Assembly (NCBI GenBank): GCA_963704475.1
Contig: OY969900.1
Location: 186,001 to 250,000 of the forward strand
DNA: 64,000 nt
Direction of reading: 5' to 3'
Origin: UBA9655 sp963704475
GTDB lineage: Bacteria > Pseudomonadota > Alphaproteobacteria > UBA9655
Each line of letters starts with the position of its first letter. The first letter of the stretch is position 1. A model generated the notes under the pieces. It searched no databases. It had not been told where the DNA came from and saw nothing but the letters and a program-made list of their open reading frames with translations. Positions 1 through 7,267 of this stretch are shown here, piece after piece. The position numbers and the translations under genes are program-made.

Positions 1-393
1 TGCTGTCATCCGATACCGGGAGATCCGATTGTAGGTATTATTACAACAGGGAAAAGGGTGACGATCCACACGTCTGATTGCGCCACTCTCGATCGTTTTG
101 AATACACGCCGAAGCGATGGATTGACGTTAATTGGAATGAAGACTCTCAAGAAAAAAAATACCATACAGTCCGTATTTTAGTGGTGATAGATCATCGACC
201 CGAAAGCATAGCGGCCGTGACAACAATTATAGCTCACCACAACGCAAACATTATAGATTTAAAACTTACAAATAAAACACCTGAGTTTGAGGAATTAAAC
301 ATTGATTTAGATGTCAAAAATCTTGAGCATTTGAAGAATATTATAGCAAGTCTTCGTATGTCGCCGCGCATTATTTCAGTGGAGCGCAGATGA
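1..393 (+). CDS. rsh: RelA/SpoT (Rsh) C-terminal fragment, cut by window edge
   Basis: This is the 3' end of a (p)ppGpp synthetase/hydrolase; the catalytic domains lie outside the window. The frame is open from base 1 and begins in the zinc-finger/conserved-cysteine region (CCHPIPGDPIVG), with a further His and Cys in VTIHTSDC. A C-terminal ACT domain follows from about base 160 (YHTVRILVVIDHRPESIAAV), which in this family senses or transmits amino-acid starvation signals. The stop overlaps the start of acpS as ATGA, so the two are probably translated together. A Met-initiated reading from base 58 would be only an internal fragment. Confidence 0.88.
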   Translation, partial: CCHPIPGDPIVGIITTGKRVTIHTSDCATLDRFEYTPKRWIDVNWNEDSQEKKYHTVRILVVIDHRPESIAAVTTIIAHHNANIIDLKLTNKTPEFEELNIDLDVKNLEHLKNIIASLRMSPRIISVERR

Positions 394-806
394 TTATTGG
401 CATTGGGGTTGATCTTGTAGATATGCGAAGGATAGAGGGACTCCTTCAAACGTATGGAGACCATTTTACCCATAAGATCTTTACAAAAGAAGAGCGGGCC
501 TATGCAATGACAAGAGCTCATCCGGCGCGCGCATATGCGAATCGATTTGCTGCAAAAGAAGCAGCCCTTAAAGCGCTAGGTACTGGCATGAAGGGGGGTA
601 TTGGATGGCAAGATATTGAAGTATCGCGCGCTTCTTCAGGGGCTCCTTCTCTTTATTTCCATGGAAAAGCTTATGAACAGTTAGCCGTTCGTCTTCCTTC
701 TGGATACACAAGTTGCTTGCATGTTTCTTTTTCGGATGAACCTCCTTACTCAACCGCCTTTGTAGTGATATCTGCCTTAAAGGATGAGACCCGCCATATC
801 ACGTAA
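390..806 (+). CDS. acpS: Holo-[acyl-carrier-protein] synthase AcpS
   Basis: AcpS transfers 4'-phosphopantetheine from CoA to the serine of apo-acyl carrier protein, activating it for fatty-acid synthesis. The 138 residues show the family signatures: N-terminal GIGVDLVDMRRI with the metal-binding Asp, and the FAAKEAALKALGTG helix carrying the second acidic metal ligand. Length matches the family (about 120-140). The start overlaps the stop of the upstream rsh gene. The 3' end overlaps the convergent methyltransferase gene by 30 bases. A single carrier-protein activator may also have to serve the NRPS thiolation domain in this window, although that job usually belongs to Sfp-type enzymes. Confidence 0.93.
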   Translation: MIIGIGVDLVDMRRIEGLLQTYGDHFTHKIFTKEERAYAMTRAHPARAYANRFAAKEAALKALGTGMKGGIGWQDIEVSRASSGAPSLYFHGKAYEQLAVRLPSGYTSCLHVSFSDEPPYSTAFVVISALKDETRHIT

Positions 807-1508
807 GATCGCATCAGCATGGGGGGTGTATTTTGTGCTTTCTCCATGAAGCACCATACCAGGCGCTAGACGCAGGTCACCCTTCATCCCTTTGCGCCCT
901 TGTATCAATATGCGTCGCGCCGGTTTGGTAGGGCTCGGCCAAAGAGGATATATGACGAGACTGCTAATCTTATCCTCTAAGTGACTCAGGATCTCTGGCA
1001 ATCTTTCGGGTCGGTGAATCATCGTAAACGTCCCTTTTGGCTTGAGCATTTTAAGGCAATAAGTAATCCATTGCCCAAGAGGAATGTTTTCTGTCTTTGC
1101 GAGAGTTTTTCTTGGATGAGGTGAAGATTGACTCCGTTTTTCTTCATAAAAGGGGGGATTTGTCATGACATGATCAAAAGAATACGGCGTAAGAGGAGAG
1201 GGGAGGGAGAGAATATCTCCTTGAATAATATCAACCCGTCCTAAGAGGAGGTTGATATGAATATTTCGTGAGGCAAGATCAACCAACTCTTGTTGGATTT
1301 CAAGGCCCGTTACTGTTACATCCTTACATCGCACAGCCAATGCAAGACAAGCTATTCCACTTCCTGCACCAACTTCCAGAATCCTCTCCCCAGGCTTCGG
1401 ATGAAGACTTGCGCTGAGGAAGAGGGGATCAATACCGGCTCGATAACCTTCCAGAGGTTGAAAAAGATGAAGACGTCCTCCTAAAAAATGATCTAAGGTT
1501 TCACGCAT
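777..1508 (-). CDS. tRNA1(Val) (adenine-N6)-methyltransferase-like (TrmN6/YfiC family)
   Basis: A 243-residue class I SAM-dependent methyltransferase. The SAM-binding motif I is ILEVGAGSGIACLAL (residues about 43-57) and the N6-adenine/glutamine catalytic motif is NPPF (about 117-120). The N-terminal DHFLGGRLHLFQPLEGYRAG segment is typical of the YfiC/TrmN6 group, which methylates A37 of tRNA1(Val). Members without experimental work are hard to tell from other small-molecule or rRNA MTases, so the substrate is inferred. The start overlaps the end of ccmH by 8 bases, placing it last in an obg-ccmH-trmN operon. Confidence 0.8.
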   Translation of the reverse strand: MRETLDHFLGGRLHLFQPLEGYRAGIDPLFLSASLHPKPGERILEVGAGSGIACLALAVRCKDVTVTGLEIQQELVDLASRNIHINLLLGRVDIIQGDILSLPSPLTPYSFDHVMTNPPFYEEKRSQSSPHPRKTLAKTENIPLGQWITYCLKMLKPKGTFTMIHRPERLPEILSHLEDKISSLVIYPLWPSPTKPARRILIQGRKGMKGDLRLAPGMVLHGESTKYTPHADAILRDMAGLIL

Positions 1509-1893
1509 GTGTTCGTTGCTTTTTCATAAATATCCTCACAGCTCCCCCTAAGATGATCATAAGAAACAACCCAAAGGGTGCAAGCCACAAGAAAAGAGTA
1601 TGGGAATTGAACGGGGGGCGAAAGAGGATATCATCTCCATAAAGTACCCTTAATTTTTCTAAAATGACAGGTGGGGTGTCTCCTTGATGAAGGTGGTTAA
1701 GCACAAAGGTTTTTAAAGCGATCGCTTCTGGCGTTTCGGACTCCGTAATGGATTGGCCTAAACACACAGGGCAGCGGATTTCTTGAGCAAGAGCATAGAC
1801 TTGTTTTTCTAACACCTCATTGGCATGGGAAGGAGTAGAAAGAAGGCATATCAGGGTGAGAGAATACACGTATTTGAGCGTCATTGGAGTCAT
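1501..1893 (-). CDS. ccmH: Cytochrome c-type biogenesis protein CcmH
   Basis: CcmH is a membrane-anchored thiol-disulfide protein that keeps the apocytochrome c heme-binding cysteines reduced during heme attachment. The 130 residues contain a signal/anchor (LKYVYSLTLICLLSTPSHA), the redox motif IRCPVCLGQSI around residues 39-49, and a C-terminal transmembrane helix (LFLWLAPFGLFLMIILGGAV). No other ccm genes are adjacent. The gene begins 5 bases after the obg stop and overlaps the next gene, so it is cotranscribed with both. Two in-frame ATGs four codons apart are possible; the first is used here. Confidence 0.9.
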   Translation of the reverse strand: MTPMTLKYVYSLTLICLLSTPSHANEVLEKQVYALAQEIRCPVCLGQSITESETPEAIALKTFVLNHLHQGDTPPVILEKLRVLYGDDILFRPPFNSHTLFLWLAPFGLFLMIILGGAVRIFMKKQRTHA

Positions 1894-1898
1894 TCAAC

Positions 1899-2909
1899 TC
1901 ATGTTTTTATTAGCTCGAGTGAATCGTTACCTATTTTTTTTAAAAGTTCTTCCAGTACGTGAGGAACGCCTTGACGACTCAAGGAAGAAATAATGAAGAC
2001 TTCTTTCCCTGTTGCTTTTTTTAACGCAGCTCTTTTTTCTGTTAAAACGTCTTCTGTCAATGCATCTGCCTTATTGAGGGCGATTATTTCCTCTTTTTCT
2101 GCAAGACCTTGACCATAACACGTTAATTCTTGACGTATCGTTTTATACGCTGCTACCACATCGTCACTTGTTCCATCAATTAGGTGCAAAATGGCTTTGC
2201 ATCGCTCTACATGCCCTAAGAAGCGTGTTCCAAGGCCAACTCCTTCATGAGCTCCTTCAATAAGGCCAGGCATATCAGCCACGACAAATTCTTTGTCATG
2301 AATGGTCACAACGCCCAATTGCGGGGTGAGGGTTGTAAAAGGATAGTCTGCAATTTTTGGTTTAGCTGAAGAGACAACCGAAAGAAACGTTGATTTCCCT
2401 GCATTAGGCAAACCAACTAATCCGACATCCGCAATAAGTTTTAGACGAAGCCACACCCACATCTCTTCCCCTGGCCATCCAGGGATCGATTGTCGGGGCG
2501 CGCGATTTGTGGATGATTTAAAGTGTTCATTTCCAAAACCCCCATCGCCTCCTTTTAAAAGGACGACCCGCTCGCCCTCCTTTGTAAAATCTGCGAGCAA
2601 TGTTTCTTTATCATCCGCAAACACTTGAGTGCCTTGAGGAACGCGAATGATAAGGTCCTTTCCTGCAGCTCCAGAACGGGTGTTGCCCATTCCATGATGG
2701 CCTTTTTCGGCTTTAAAATGCTGTTGGTAACGAAAGTCGATAAGAGTATTGAGGTTTGAGACGGCCTCAAAAATAACGTCTCCTCCCCTTCCTCCGTTGC
2801 CTCCGTTTGGGCCTCCAAATTCAATAAATTTTTCTCGACGAAAGCTGACACAGCCGGCACCGCCGTCTCCACTTTTGATAAATATTTTGGCTTCATCGAG
2901 AAATTTCAT
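1899..2909 (-). CDS. obgE: GTPase Obg/CgtA
   Basis: Obg is an essential GTPase linked to late 50S ribosome assembly and stress signalling. The 336 residues show the glycine-rich Obg fold first (FVSFRREKFIEFGGPNGGNG, GGRGGDV), then the G domain from about residue 160: G1 GLPNAGKSTF, G3 DMPGLIEGA, G4 NKAD. The variable C-terminal extension of longer homologues is absent, as in many alphaproteobacteria. It starts the minus-strand operon followed by ccmH and the TrmN-like gene. The ATG at the 5' end directly begins the conserved MKFLDEAKIFIKSGDGGAGC. Confidence 0.96.
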   Translation of the reverse strand: MKFLDEAKIFIKSGDGGAGCVSFRREKFIEFGGPNGGNGGRGGDVIFEAVSNLNTLIDFRYQQHFKAEKGHHGMGNTRSGAAGKDLIIRVPQGTQVFADDKETLLADFTKEGERVVLLKGGDGGFGNEHFKSSTNRAPRQSIPGWPGEEMWVWLRLKLIADVGLVGLPNAGKSTFLSVVSSAKPKIADYPFTTLTPQLGVVTIHDKEFVVADMPGLIEGAHEGVGLGTRFLGHVERCKAILHLIDGTSDDVVAAYKTIRQELTCYGQGLAEKEEIIALNKADALTEDVLTEKRAALKKATGKEVFIISSLSRQGVPHVLEELLKKIGNDSLELIKT

Positions 2910-3060
2910 GACCAGTCATAGAAGTTAGAAGAGTTAGGGTAATAAGTGTAATGGAGTATCAACATGTTATGCAAGACAATTGCTGATGGGCAATGAGAAT
3001 GGGCAATTAGAATTTTTGACTTTTTCATCATTTTATTTTAAAATGATAATTATATAATTG

Positions 3061-4185
3061 ATGCAGTGTGCCTTAGTGGATCAAGAGTTTTCCTCCCGTG
3101 GTGTGGAGCGTCTTACGCTCTCTCATTTTCGCTCCTACACCTCCTTTAATCTTGTCCTTGATAGCAGGCCTGTTGTCTTAACAGGACCGAATGGGGTGGG
3201 AAAAACAAATCTTTTGGAAGCTCTCTCTTTTCTCATCCCAGGGCGGGGGTTGCGACGTGCCTATCTCAAAGATGTCAAAAAACAAGACACTCCTCACCCT
3301 TGGGCTATTTCCGCTCACCTTAAAGATGAAGGCGAGGGGATTCAGATTGGGACAGGGCAAGATCCAGAAAACGTTGACCGGCGTTTGAGCAAAGTTAATG
3401 GAGAAAAAGTTAAAAGCCAATCGGTGCTCTCGGAATGGGTATCGATGGTGTGGTTGACGCCCCAAATGGATCGATTGTTTCTGGATGGACCTCAAGGGCG
3501 GCGGCAGTTTGTGGATCGCCTTGTCTATGGCCTTGATCCTGCGCATGCGGGACGATTAAATCGGTATGAGAAGGCGCTTAGAGAACGCAATCTTTTGTTG
3601 CGTCAAGGAGGATATGATCGTCATTGGATTACGGGGCTTGAAGAGACACTTGTGACGGAGGGCATTCCTTTAACCATTGCACGGCGAGACATTACGGCGC
3701 AGCTGCACTCTGTTGTAAAAAACCAGGACCCTATCTTTCCTCAAGCAGATCTTTTCTTAGAAGGAGATGTAGAGACTCTTCTTCAAACGCGGAGTAGTCT
3801 TGAAGCAGAAGACGAGATGCGCCGTCTTTTGGCAGAGAATCGAGAGAATGATCGGCTGACAGGACGGACGTCCATCGGGCCCCACCGCAGTGACCTTGTG
3901 GTGACCTATCCTGAAAAGAACCAAGCGGCTGCTTTCTGTTCAACAGGAGAACAAAAAGCCCTGCTGCTGTCAATCATCATGGCGTCAGCCCACCTTTTAT
4001 CTGTAAAGACAGGGGCCATCCCCTTGCTGCTTTTGGATGAGGTTGTGGCCCATCTTGATGAGGGGCGTAGAACGGCCTTGTTTAAAGCAATTTTAAAGCT
4101 TAAAATGCAGACCTGGCTTACGGGAACGGATGTTGCTTTGTTTGAAGGATTACAAGGAAACGCTCAGTTTTTTGAATTGGGCTAG
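3061..4185 (+). CDS. recF: DNA replication and repair protein RecF
   Basis: RecF is an SMC-like ATPase that loads RecA at gaps in single-stranded DNA with RecO and RecR. The protein has Walker A GPNGVGKTNLLEAL near the N-terminus, the signature STGEQKALLLSIIM, and Walker B LLLDEVVAHLDEGRR near the C-terminus; about 374 residues is the normal length. The ATG at 3061 is chosen; a TTG lies one codon upstream. No good Shine-Dalgarno is visible. In many bacteria recF sits next to gyrB; here gyrB is about 8.5 kb away, beyond a block of mobile elements. A small piece of this gene's 3' end recurs at 12121-12156. Confidence 0.95.
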   Translation: MQCALVDQEFSSRGVERLTLSHFRSYTSFNLVLDSRPVVLTGPNGVGKTNLLEALSFLIPGRGLRRAYLKDVKKQDTPHPWAISAHLKDEGEGIQIGTGQDPENVDRRLSKVNGEKVKSQSVLSEWVSMVWLTPQMDRLFLDGPQGRRQFVDRLVYGLDPAHAGRLNRYEKALRERNLLLRQGGYDRHWITGLEETLVTEGIPLTIARRDITAQLHSVVKNQDPIFPQADLFLEGDVETLLQTRSSLEAEDEMRRLLAENRENDRLTGRTSIGPHRSDLVVTYPEKNQAAAFCSTGEQKALLLSIIMASAHLLSVKTGAIPLLLLDEVVAHLDEGRRTALFKAILKLKMQTWLTGTDVALFEGLQGNAQFFELG

Positions 4186-4207
4186 AGATCTACTACTCCC
4201 CCTCATG

Positions 4208-4590
4208 CTAAGGGTGTAAGGACTCGTCACGTTCTGATATTGCCGAGCTCGCCAAGTGATCTTCGATCCATCGGTTGAGGCTTTTCCCTTCATGGTTGGT
4301 AGCCAGAAAAAGAGAGCGATGGAGCAAAGGCGGAATTCTCACGGATAGTTTTCCGGAGAAAGGTTTGTATGGGCGTTTCCCTCGAGCAGCACACCATTCA
4401 AGATAAACATCAACCGATTTCTGAAAAGCCTTGTGAATTCTCCTTAACCGATGTTCCCCGAAAAGTGATCACATCACGCGTGTTGAGGACTTCTCCATGA
4501 AAAATATCAGCTTCATCATCGAAGCTAACGTGACCCACATAATTTTTGTATTCGCACAGTTTGCGAGAGCGGCCTGTTGTTTTAGGGTTG
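4208..4590 (-). pseudogene. Frameshifted HicB-family antitoxin remnant
   Basis: Read on the minus strand, two frames together give a HicB antitoxin. The upstream frame encodes YKNYVGHVSFDDEA and then FHGEVLNTRDVITFRGTSV. After a frame change near 4440-4447 the second frame encodes VDVYLEWCAARGKRPYKPFS and then GKLSVRIPPLLHRSLFLATN plus NHEGKSLNRWIEDHL. These match the partial RNase-H fold and C-terminal ribbon-helix-helix of HicB. HicB normally neutralises the HicA mRNA endonuclease, but no HicA frame is visible upstream. The gene is therefore an orphan, broken antitoxin, at the edge of the block inserted between recF and gyrB. Confidence 0.75.
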
Positions 4591-4606
4591 AAATATTCTA
4601 TAACTG

Positions 4607-4667
4607 AACCTATATCTTATATAGGTTAGAAATTTTTCTTATAACAGAAAGCAATTTCCTATATAAT
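4607..4667 (+). promoter_or_regulatory. Inverted repeat and -10 box upstream of the 4705 gene
   Basis: A perfect 9-bp inverted repeat (AACCTATAT-CTT-ATATAGGTT, 4607-4627) is followed by a consensus -10 hexamer TATAAT at 4662-4667, 37 bases before the ATG at 4705. The -35 region is poor (about TTATAA at 17-bp spacing). The repeat could be an operator or an activator site. No regulator is known. Confidence 0.4.
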
Positions 4668-4704
4668 ACTGTTCGTTACACTATTAATACATTAATGAGA
4701 GAAA

Positions 4705-5754
4705 ATGGTTATGTTGAATTTAAAAAAGATAGTTTTATTTTTAGGTCTCGTCTCTCTTGCTTGCGTAGGAGAGGCTGAGGCCACGTGGCCCTGGCTCTGC
4801 TGCTGTTCGGCGGATGAAGGTCCTCATAAAAGGCCCCCAGTTCAGCCTGCTCCGAGCGGGCCGAGCGCTGCTCGGAATGATGCTCCCGCTTCCCCATTTT
4901 CTACTGCTGTGCACGAGCCTTCCACTTCTGGTGGAATGCAAACGAGTGATGCTTTGAGACTAGCGGCTTCCGCTCTAAGACCGTTAGAATCCGCAGAACC
5001 CATAAAACCCTTGGACTCTAATGGGCAAGCTGGGCGAAAAGCATTTACAGAAGATGACTCAGGAACTGCATCTTCAAGTGTACAGGAAATTGCTGTTAAG
5101 GAGCCATTGTCAGAACGAGCAATCCGCCAAGTCTCTATAGACCCCTTTGGTGGTTTATATTACGCATATGGTGAATGTTTAGACACCGCCATTATCTATT
5201 ACCCTGCCAGCGAACCCGTAGAGGTGGATTCAAGGGGAGGCAAATGCTCTCTTTCTGTTCCTTTAACAGAAGACCGTGTCCGGGCTGTAATGTCTGAGCA
5301 TGATAACAAATTTCCTATTTTAGGAGTTGCTACTCATATGGGGTATCGGGAGACACACGTTTGGTTGGTTGGAGTAATAACTCCGGATGAGATGGAGAAG
5401 GCCTTAGATTCTGGCACACTTAATCTGGAAATTGTTTCTATAATTCAACAAAAAAGCCCCAACCGCTTTGTCGAAGCCCTTTGCGACCGCATCACAATCC
5501 CCCCTAAGCAACGTAAAGGTAAAAACATTACATTTCTTGTACCTGCCGACGCAAGAGATACACCATTGGATTGGACCCGGCGATATTCTCAGCTGGCCAA
5601 TGTATTCGCAATGTATAATTTCCCTTCCAGCCTCATGGGAGATGATGTCGAGGGGAGAGAAACTGAAAGTACAATGCCTATTGTTCCTTCTGGTTTAGCA
5701 AAAGACCTGCGGAAAGAACGGGAGAGTTCATTACCTGTGAGCGCAGCGCCTTGA
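4705..5754 (+). CDS. Exported protein of unknown function
   Basis: I do not recognise this 349-residue protein. It begins with a clear signal peptide (LKKIVLFLGLVSLACVGEAE, cleavage likely after an Ala near residue 27), followed by a Trp/Cys patch (WPWLCCC) and a Pro/Ser/Ala-rich linker to about residue 130. A folded region follows (IDPFGGLYYAYGECLDTAII; THMGYRETHVWLVGVI). A GAGAGAAA Shine-Dalgarno-like stretch precedes the ATG. Its last codons run into an IS481-type fragment on the opposite strand, so the C-terminus may have been replaced. Export plus low-complexity linker is compatible with an envelope or host-interaction protein, but no function is supported. Confidence 0.6.
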   Translation: MVMLNLKKIVLFLGLVSLACVGEAEATWPWLCCCSADEGPHKRPPVQPAPSGPSAARNDAPASPFSTAVHEPSTSGGMQTSDALRLAASALRPLESAEPIKPLDSNGQAGRKAFTEDDSGTASSSVQEIAVKEPLSERAIRQVSIDPFGGLYYAYGECLDTAIIYYPASEPVEVDSRGGKCSLSVPLTEDRVRAVMSEHDNKFPILGVATHMGYRETHVWLVGVITPDEMEKALDSGTLNLEIVSIIQQKSPNRFVEALCDRITIPPKQRKGKNITFLVPADARDTPLDWTRRYSQLANVFAMYNFPSSLMGDDVEGRETESTMPIVPSGLAKDLRKERESSLPVSAAP

Positions 5755-6240
5755 AGGAAGTCTGAATACACCGCATGGGAGTGAGATCTTGCAAGTTCCG
5801 ATGAGGCCTGTAGGTATTATATTTGATCAGAGTTTTGGTTAAGGAAGTCTGTATTTCCCTTACAGAATTTTCTAAAAGATCGGAACGATTATAAAATTCT
5901 TCCCGGAAAATGCGATTTCTTCGCTCAACGCCTCCTGAACTCGGACAAGAGTAGGGAAGGCTGCAGAGCGTATGGGGAAGGCTTTCGAAGAGTGGAAGAA
6001 ACCTTCTGCTTAATTCCACATGGGTTCTTATACCATTTCGCATTCAATAGGTGGATATTCTGGATTGCTTCGCTTCGCTCGCAATGACGGAAATTGGCGT
6101 CATTGCGAGGAGCCGAAGGCGACGAAGCAACCCAGTTTTGTCTGCCACTTGATTGATAAGTGGTATTAGGTGCGTCAATATGGAGATAAAAGTTTGGGGC
6201 TTTTCTTTGGAAACAGGTGCTTGGGACGGTATGATTCTCA
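5740..6240 (-). pseudogene. IS481/IS3-type transposase fragment, split by a MITE
   Basis: The minus strand encodes the C-terminal end of a DDE integrase-core transposase: GVERRNRIFREEFYNRSDLL, then IKYNTYRPHRNL and LTPMRCI, the usual IS481-type ending. The glutamate in GVERRN corresponds to the last catalytic residue. Upstream codons lie in different frames, and a 135-bp MITE interrupts them at 6031-6165. The N-terminal catalytic Asp region is missing. It cannot be active. Bases around 5987-6030 are repeated near 11930-11980, so pieces of the same element lie at both ends of this insertion-rich block. Confidence 0.65.
6031..6165. mobile_element. 135-bp MITE, copy 1, with TTA target duplication
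   Basis: The element begins TACCATTTCGCATTCAATAG and ends in CACTTGATTGATAAGTGGTA, giving imperfect terminal inverted repeats. The middle is a long palindrome built around ATTGCTTCGCTTCGCTCGCA and its complement. TTA flanks both ends (6028-6030 and 6166-6168), a 3-bp duplication. A second copy of the same length is at 40193-40327 and differs at one visible base. It has no coding capacity, so it must be moved by a transposase elsewhere; 3-bp TWA duplications suggest an IS5-related source. Confidence 0.8.
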
Positions 6241-6516
6241 TGGGAATGTGTTTGAAACGGCTGCGGTTAAGAAGGTAGCGTGAGTTTACGATGAACAGAT
6301 TGATCGAATCATTGTCTTATGGATTATTCTCGCAGAGAGCTGTCTTCGGCTCAAGGCACGCCGCCTCCAGCGGCTCAAGGGCCTTGACCCTAACCCATCT
6401 CTCTGCGTCTCTTCCTCCAAGACAAAATTCGTCTCAAAATTCGGTCAATTCGTGTGCTAACTATGTCGGTCATTTTTGAGTGCTATTGACAGTTATAAAC
6501 GCTCGGGAATTTAGGG
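6241..6516. other. Decayed intergenic DNA
   Basis: No credible gene is visible. The stretch lies between the IS481-type remnant and a solo IS30 end. Near 6490-6512 the bases AGTTATAAA then CGGGAATTTAGG resemble a stretch at 53388-53412, possibly the end of the same lost element. Confidence 0.4.
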
Positions 6517-6563
6517 TATTATCTAACTTCTTCAACTAAGTTGCATTTCAACTTTGAGTTCAG
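6517..6563 (-). repeat. Solo end of the IS30 element found at 43077-44136
   Basis: About 46 bases here are the reverse complement of the left end of the intact IS30 copy at 43075-43121, including the terminal repeat TTGCATTTCAACTTTGAG. No transposase sequence accompanies it. It is a scar left by deletion of a former copy. Confidence 0.7.
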
Positions 6564-6604
6564 CTTCCTTTTAGAAGAACTTTGCAAAACTCAGTATTAA
6601 CAAA

Positions 6605-7195
6605 TGAATCACCTCCAGCAGAGCTGGAGGTATGAATGTGAACCGCTCAAAGCGGTTTAAAAGAGTCTTGGCTGCAACTGATCAAAATGGCGATCAGCTT
6701 TTTCTTGATTTTGGATGTATTCTCGAATGACCTTCTCATCTCTTCCAACTGTAGAGACAAAATAACCTCGAGCCCAAAAGCTCATTCCTGTGTAATTTTT
6801 CCCCCTTCCCATGTAATCTCGAGCAATGTGAATCGCACTTTTCCCTTTGATGTATCCAATAACCTGACTCACCGAATATTTTGGAGGAATACTGATCAAC
6901 ATATGGACATGATCTCCCATCAGGTGTCCTTCAAGTATTTTGCTCTCACGTTGCTGAGCCAAATTGTGAAAGATGACGCCTAAGTTCTTCTTTAAATGAC
7001 CAAAAATTGCTTTTCTCCGATATTTCGGAATAAACACAACATGGAATTTGCATTCCCAAGTCGTATGGCTTAGCTTTTCGTATGTGTTCATAGATTTTTT
7101 CCTTTTGTTGAACTGAGCGGTTCAACTCAAAGTCTATGAACACTTCTGGAATTGTCAAACTTTGATGGTCCCCCAGCTTAGCTGGGGGTTTACCC
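6605..7195 (-). mobile_element. IS200-type insertion sequence
   Basis: A small element with one transposase gene and subterminal hairpins in place of inverted repeats, as IS200/IS605 elements have. On the left are ACCTCCAGCAGAGCTGGAGGT and AACCGCTCAAAGCGGTT, and on the right CCCCCAGCTTAGCTGGGGG near 7171-7190. These hairpins are recognised by the Y1 transposase during single-strand transposition. Exact ends cannot be fixed because this family makes no target duplication; limits are approximate. Confidence 0.75.
6657..7091 (-). CDS. tnpA: IS200/IS605 family Y1 transposase TnpA
   Basis: A 144-residue HUH single-strand transposase. The metal-binding motif is GDHVHMLI (about residues 59-66). The catalytic tyrosine is most likely the one in EKVIREYIQNQE near residue 125. 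Conserved family stretches FHVVFIPKYRRKAIFG and SVSQVIGYIKGKSAI are intact. Length is normal for IS200. No TnpB accompanies it, so this is an IS200-type and not an IS605-type element. Nothing suggests it is inactive. Confidence 0.93.
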   Translation of the reverse strand: MNTYEKLSHTTWECKFHVVFIPKYRRKAIFGHLKKNLGVIFHNLAQQRESKILEGHLMGDHVHMLISIPPKYSVSQVIGYIKGKSAIHIARDYMGRGKNYTGMSFWARGYFVSTVGRDEKVIREYIQNQEKADRHFDQLQPRLF

Positions 7196-7267
7196 TGATG
7201 GAATTAACACTTGAAAAAGTTCGAATAGATTCTTATATTAAAATTGTTCAATTACTTAGAGTTTGAC

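Noticed and set aside
4741..4941. Arg/Ser-rich minus-strand frames inside the exported gene
   Set aside because: Shadows of a low-complexity plus-strand coding region.
6044..6241. 65-codon minus-strand frame containing IASEAKQSRIS
   Set aside because: This peptide is the translation of the MITE palindrome, seen wherever such repeats occur; not a gene.
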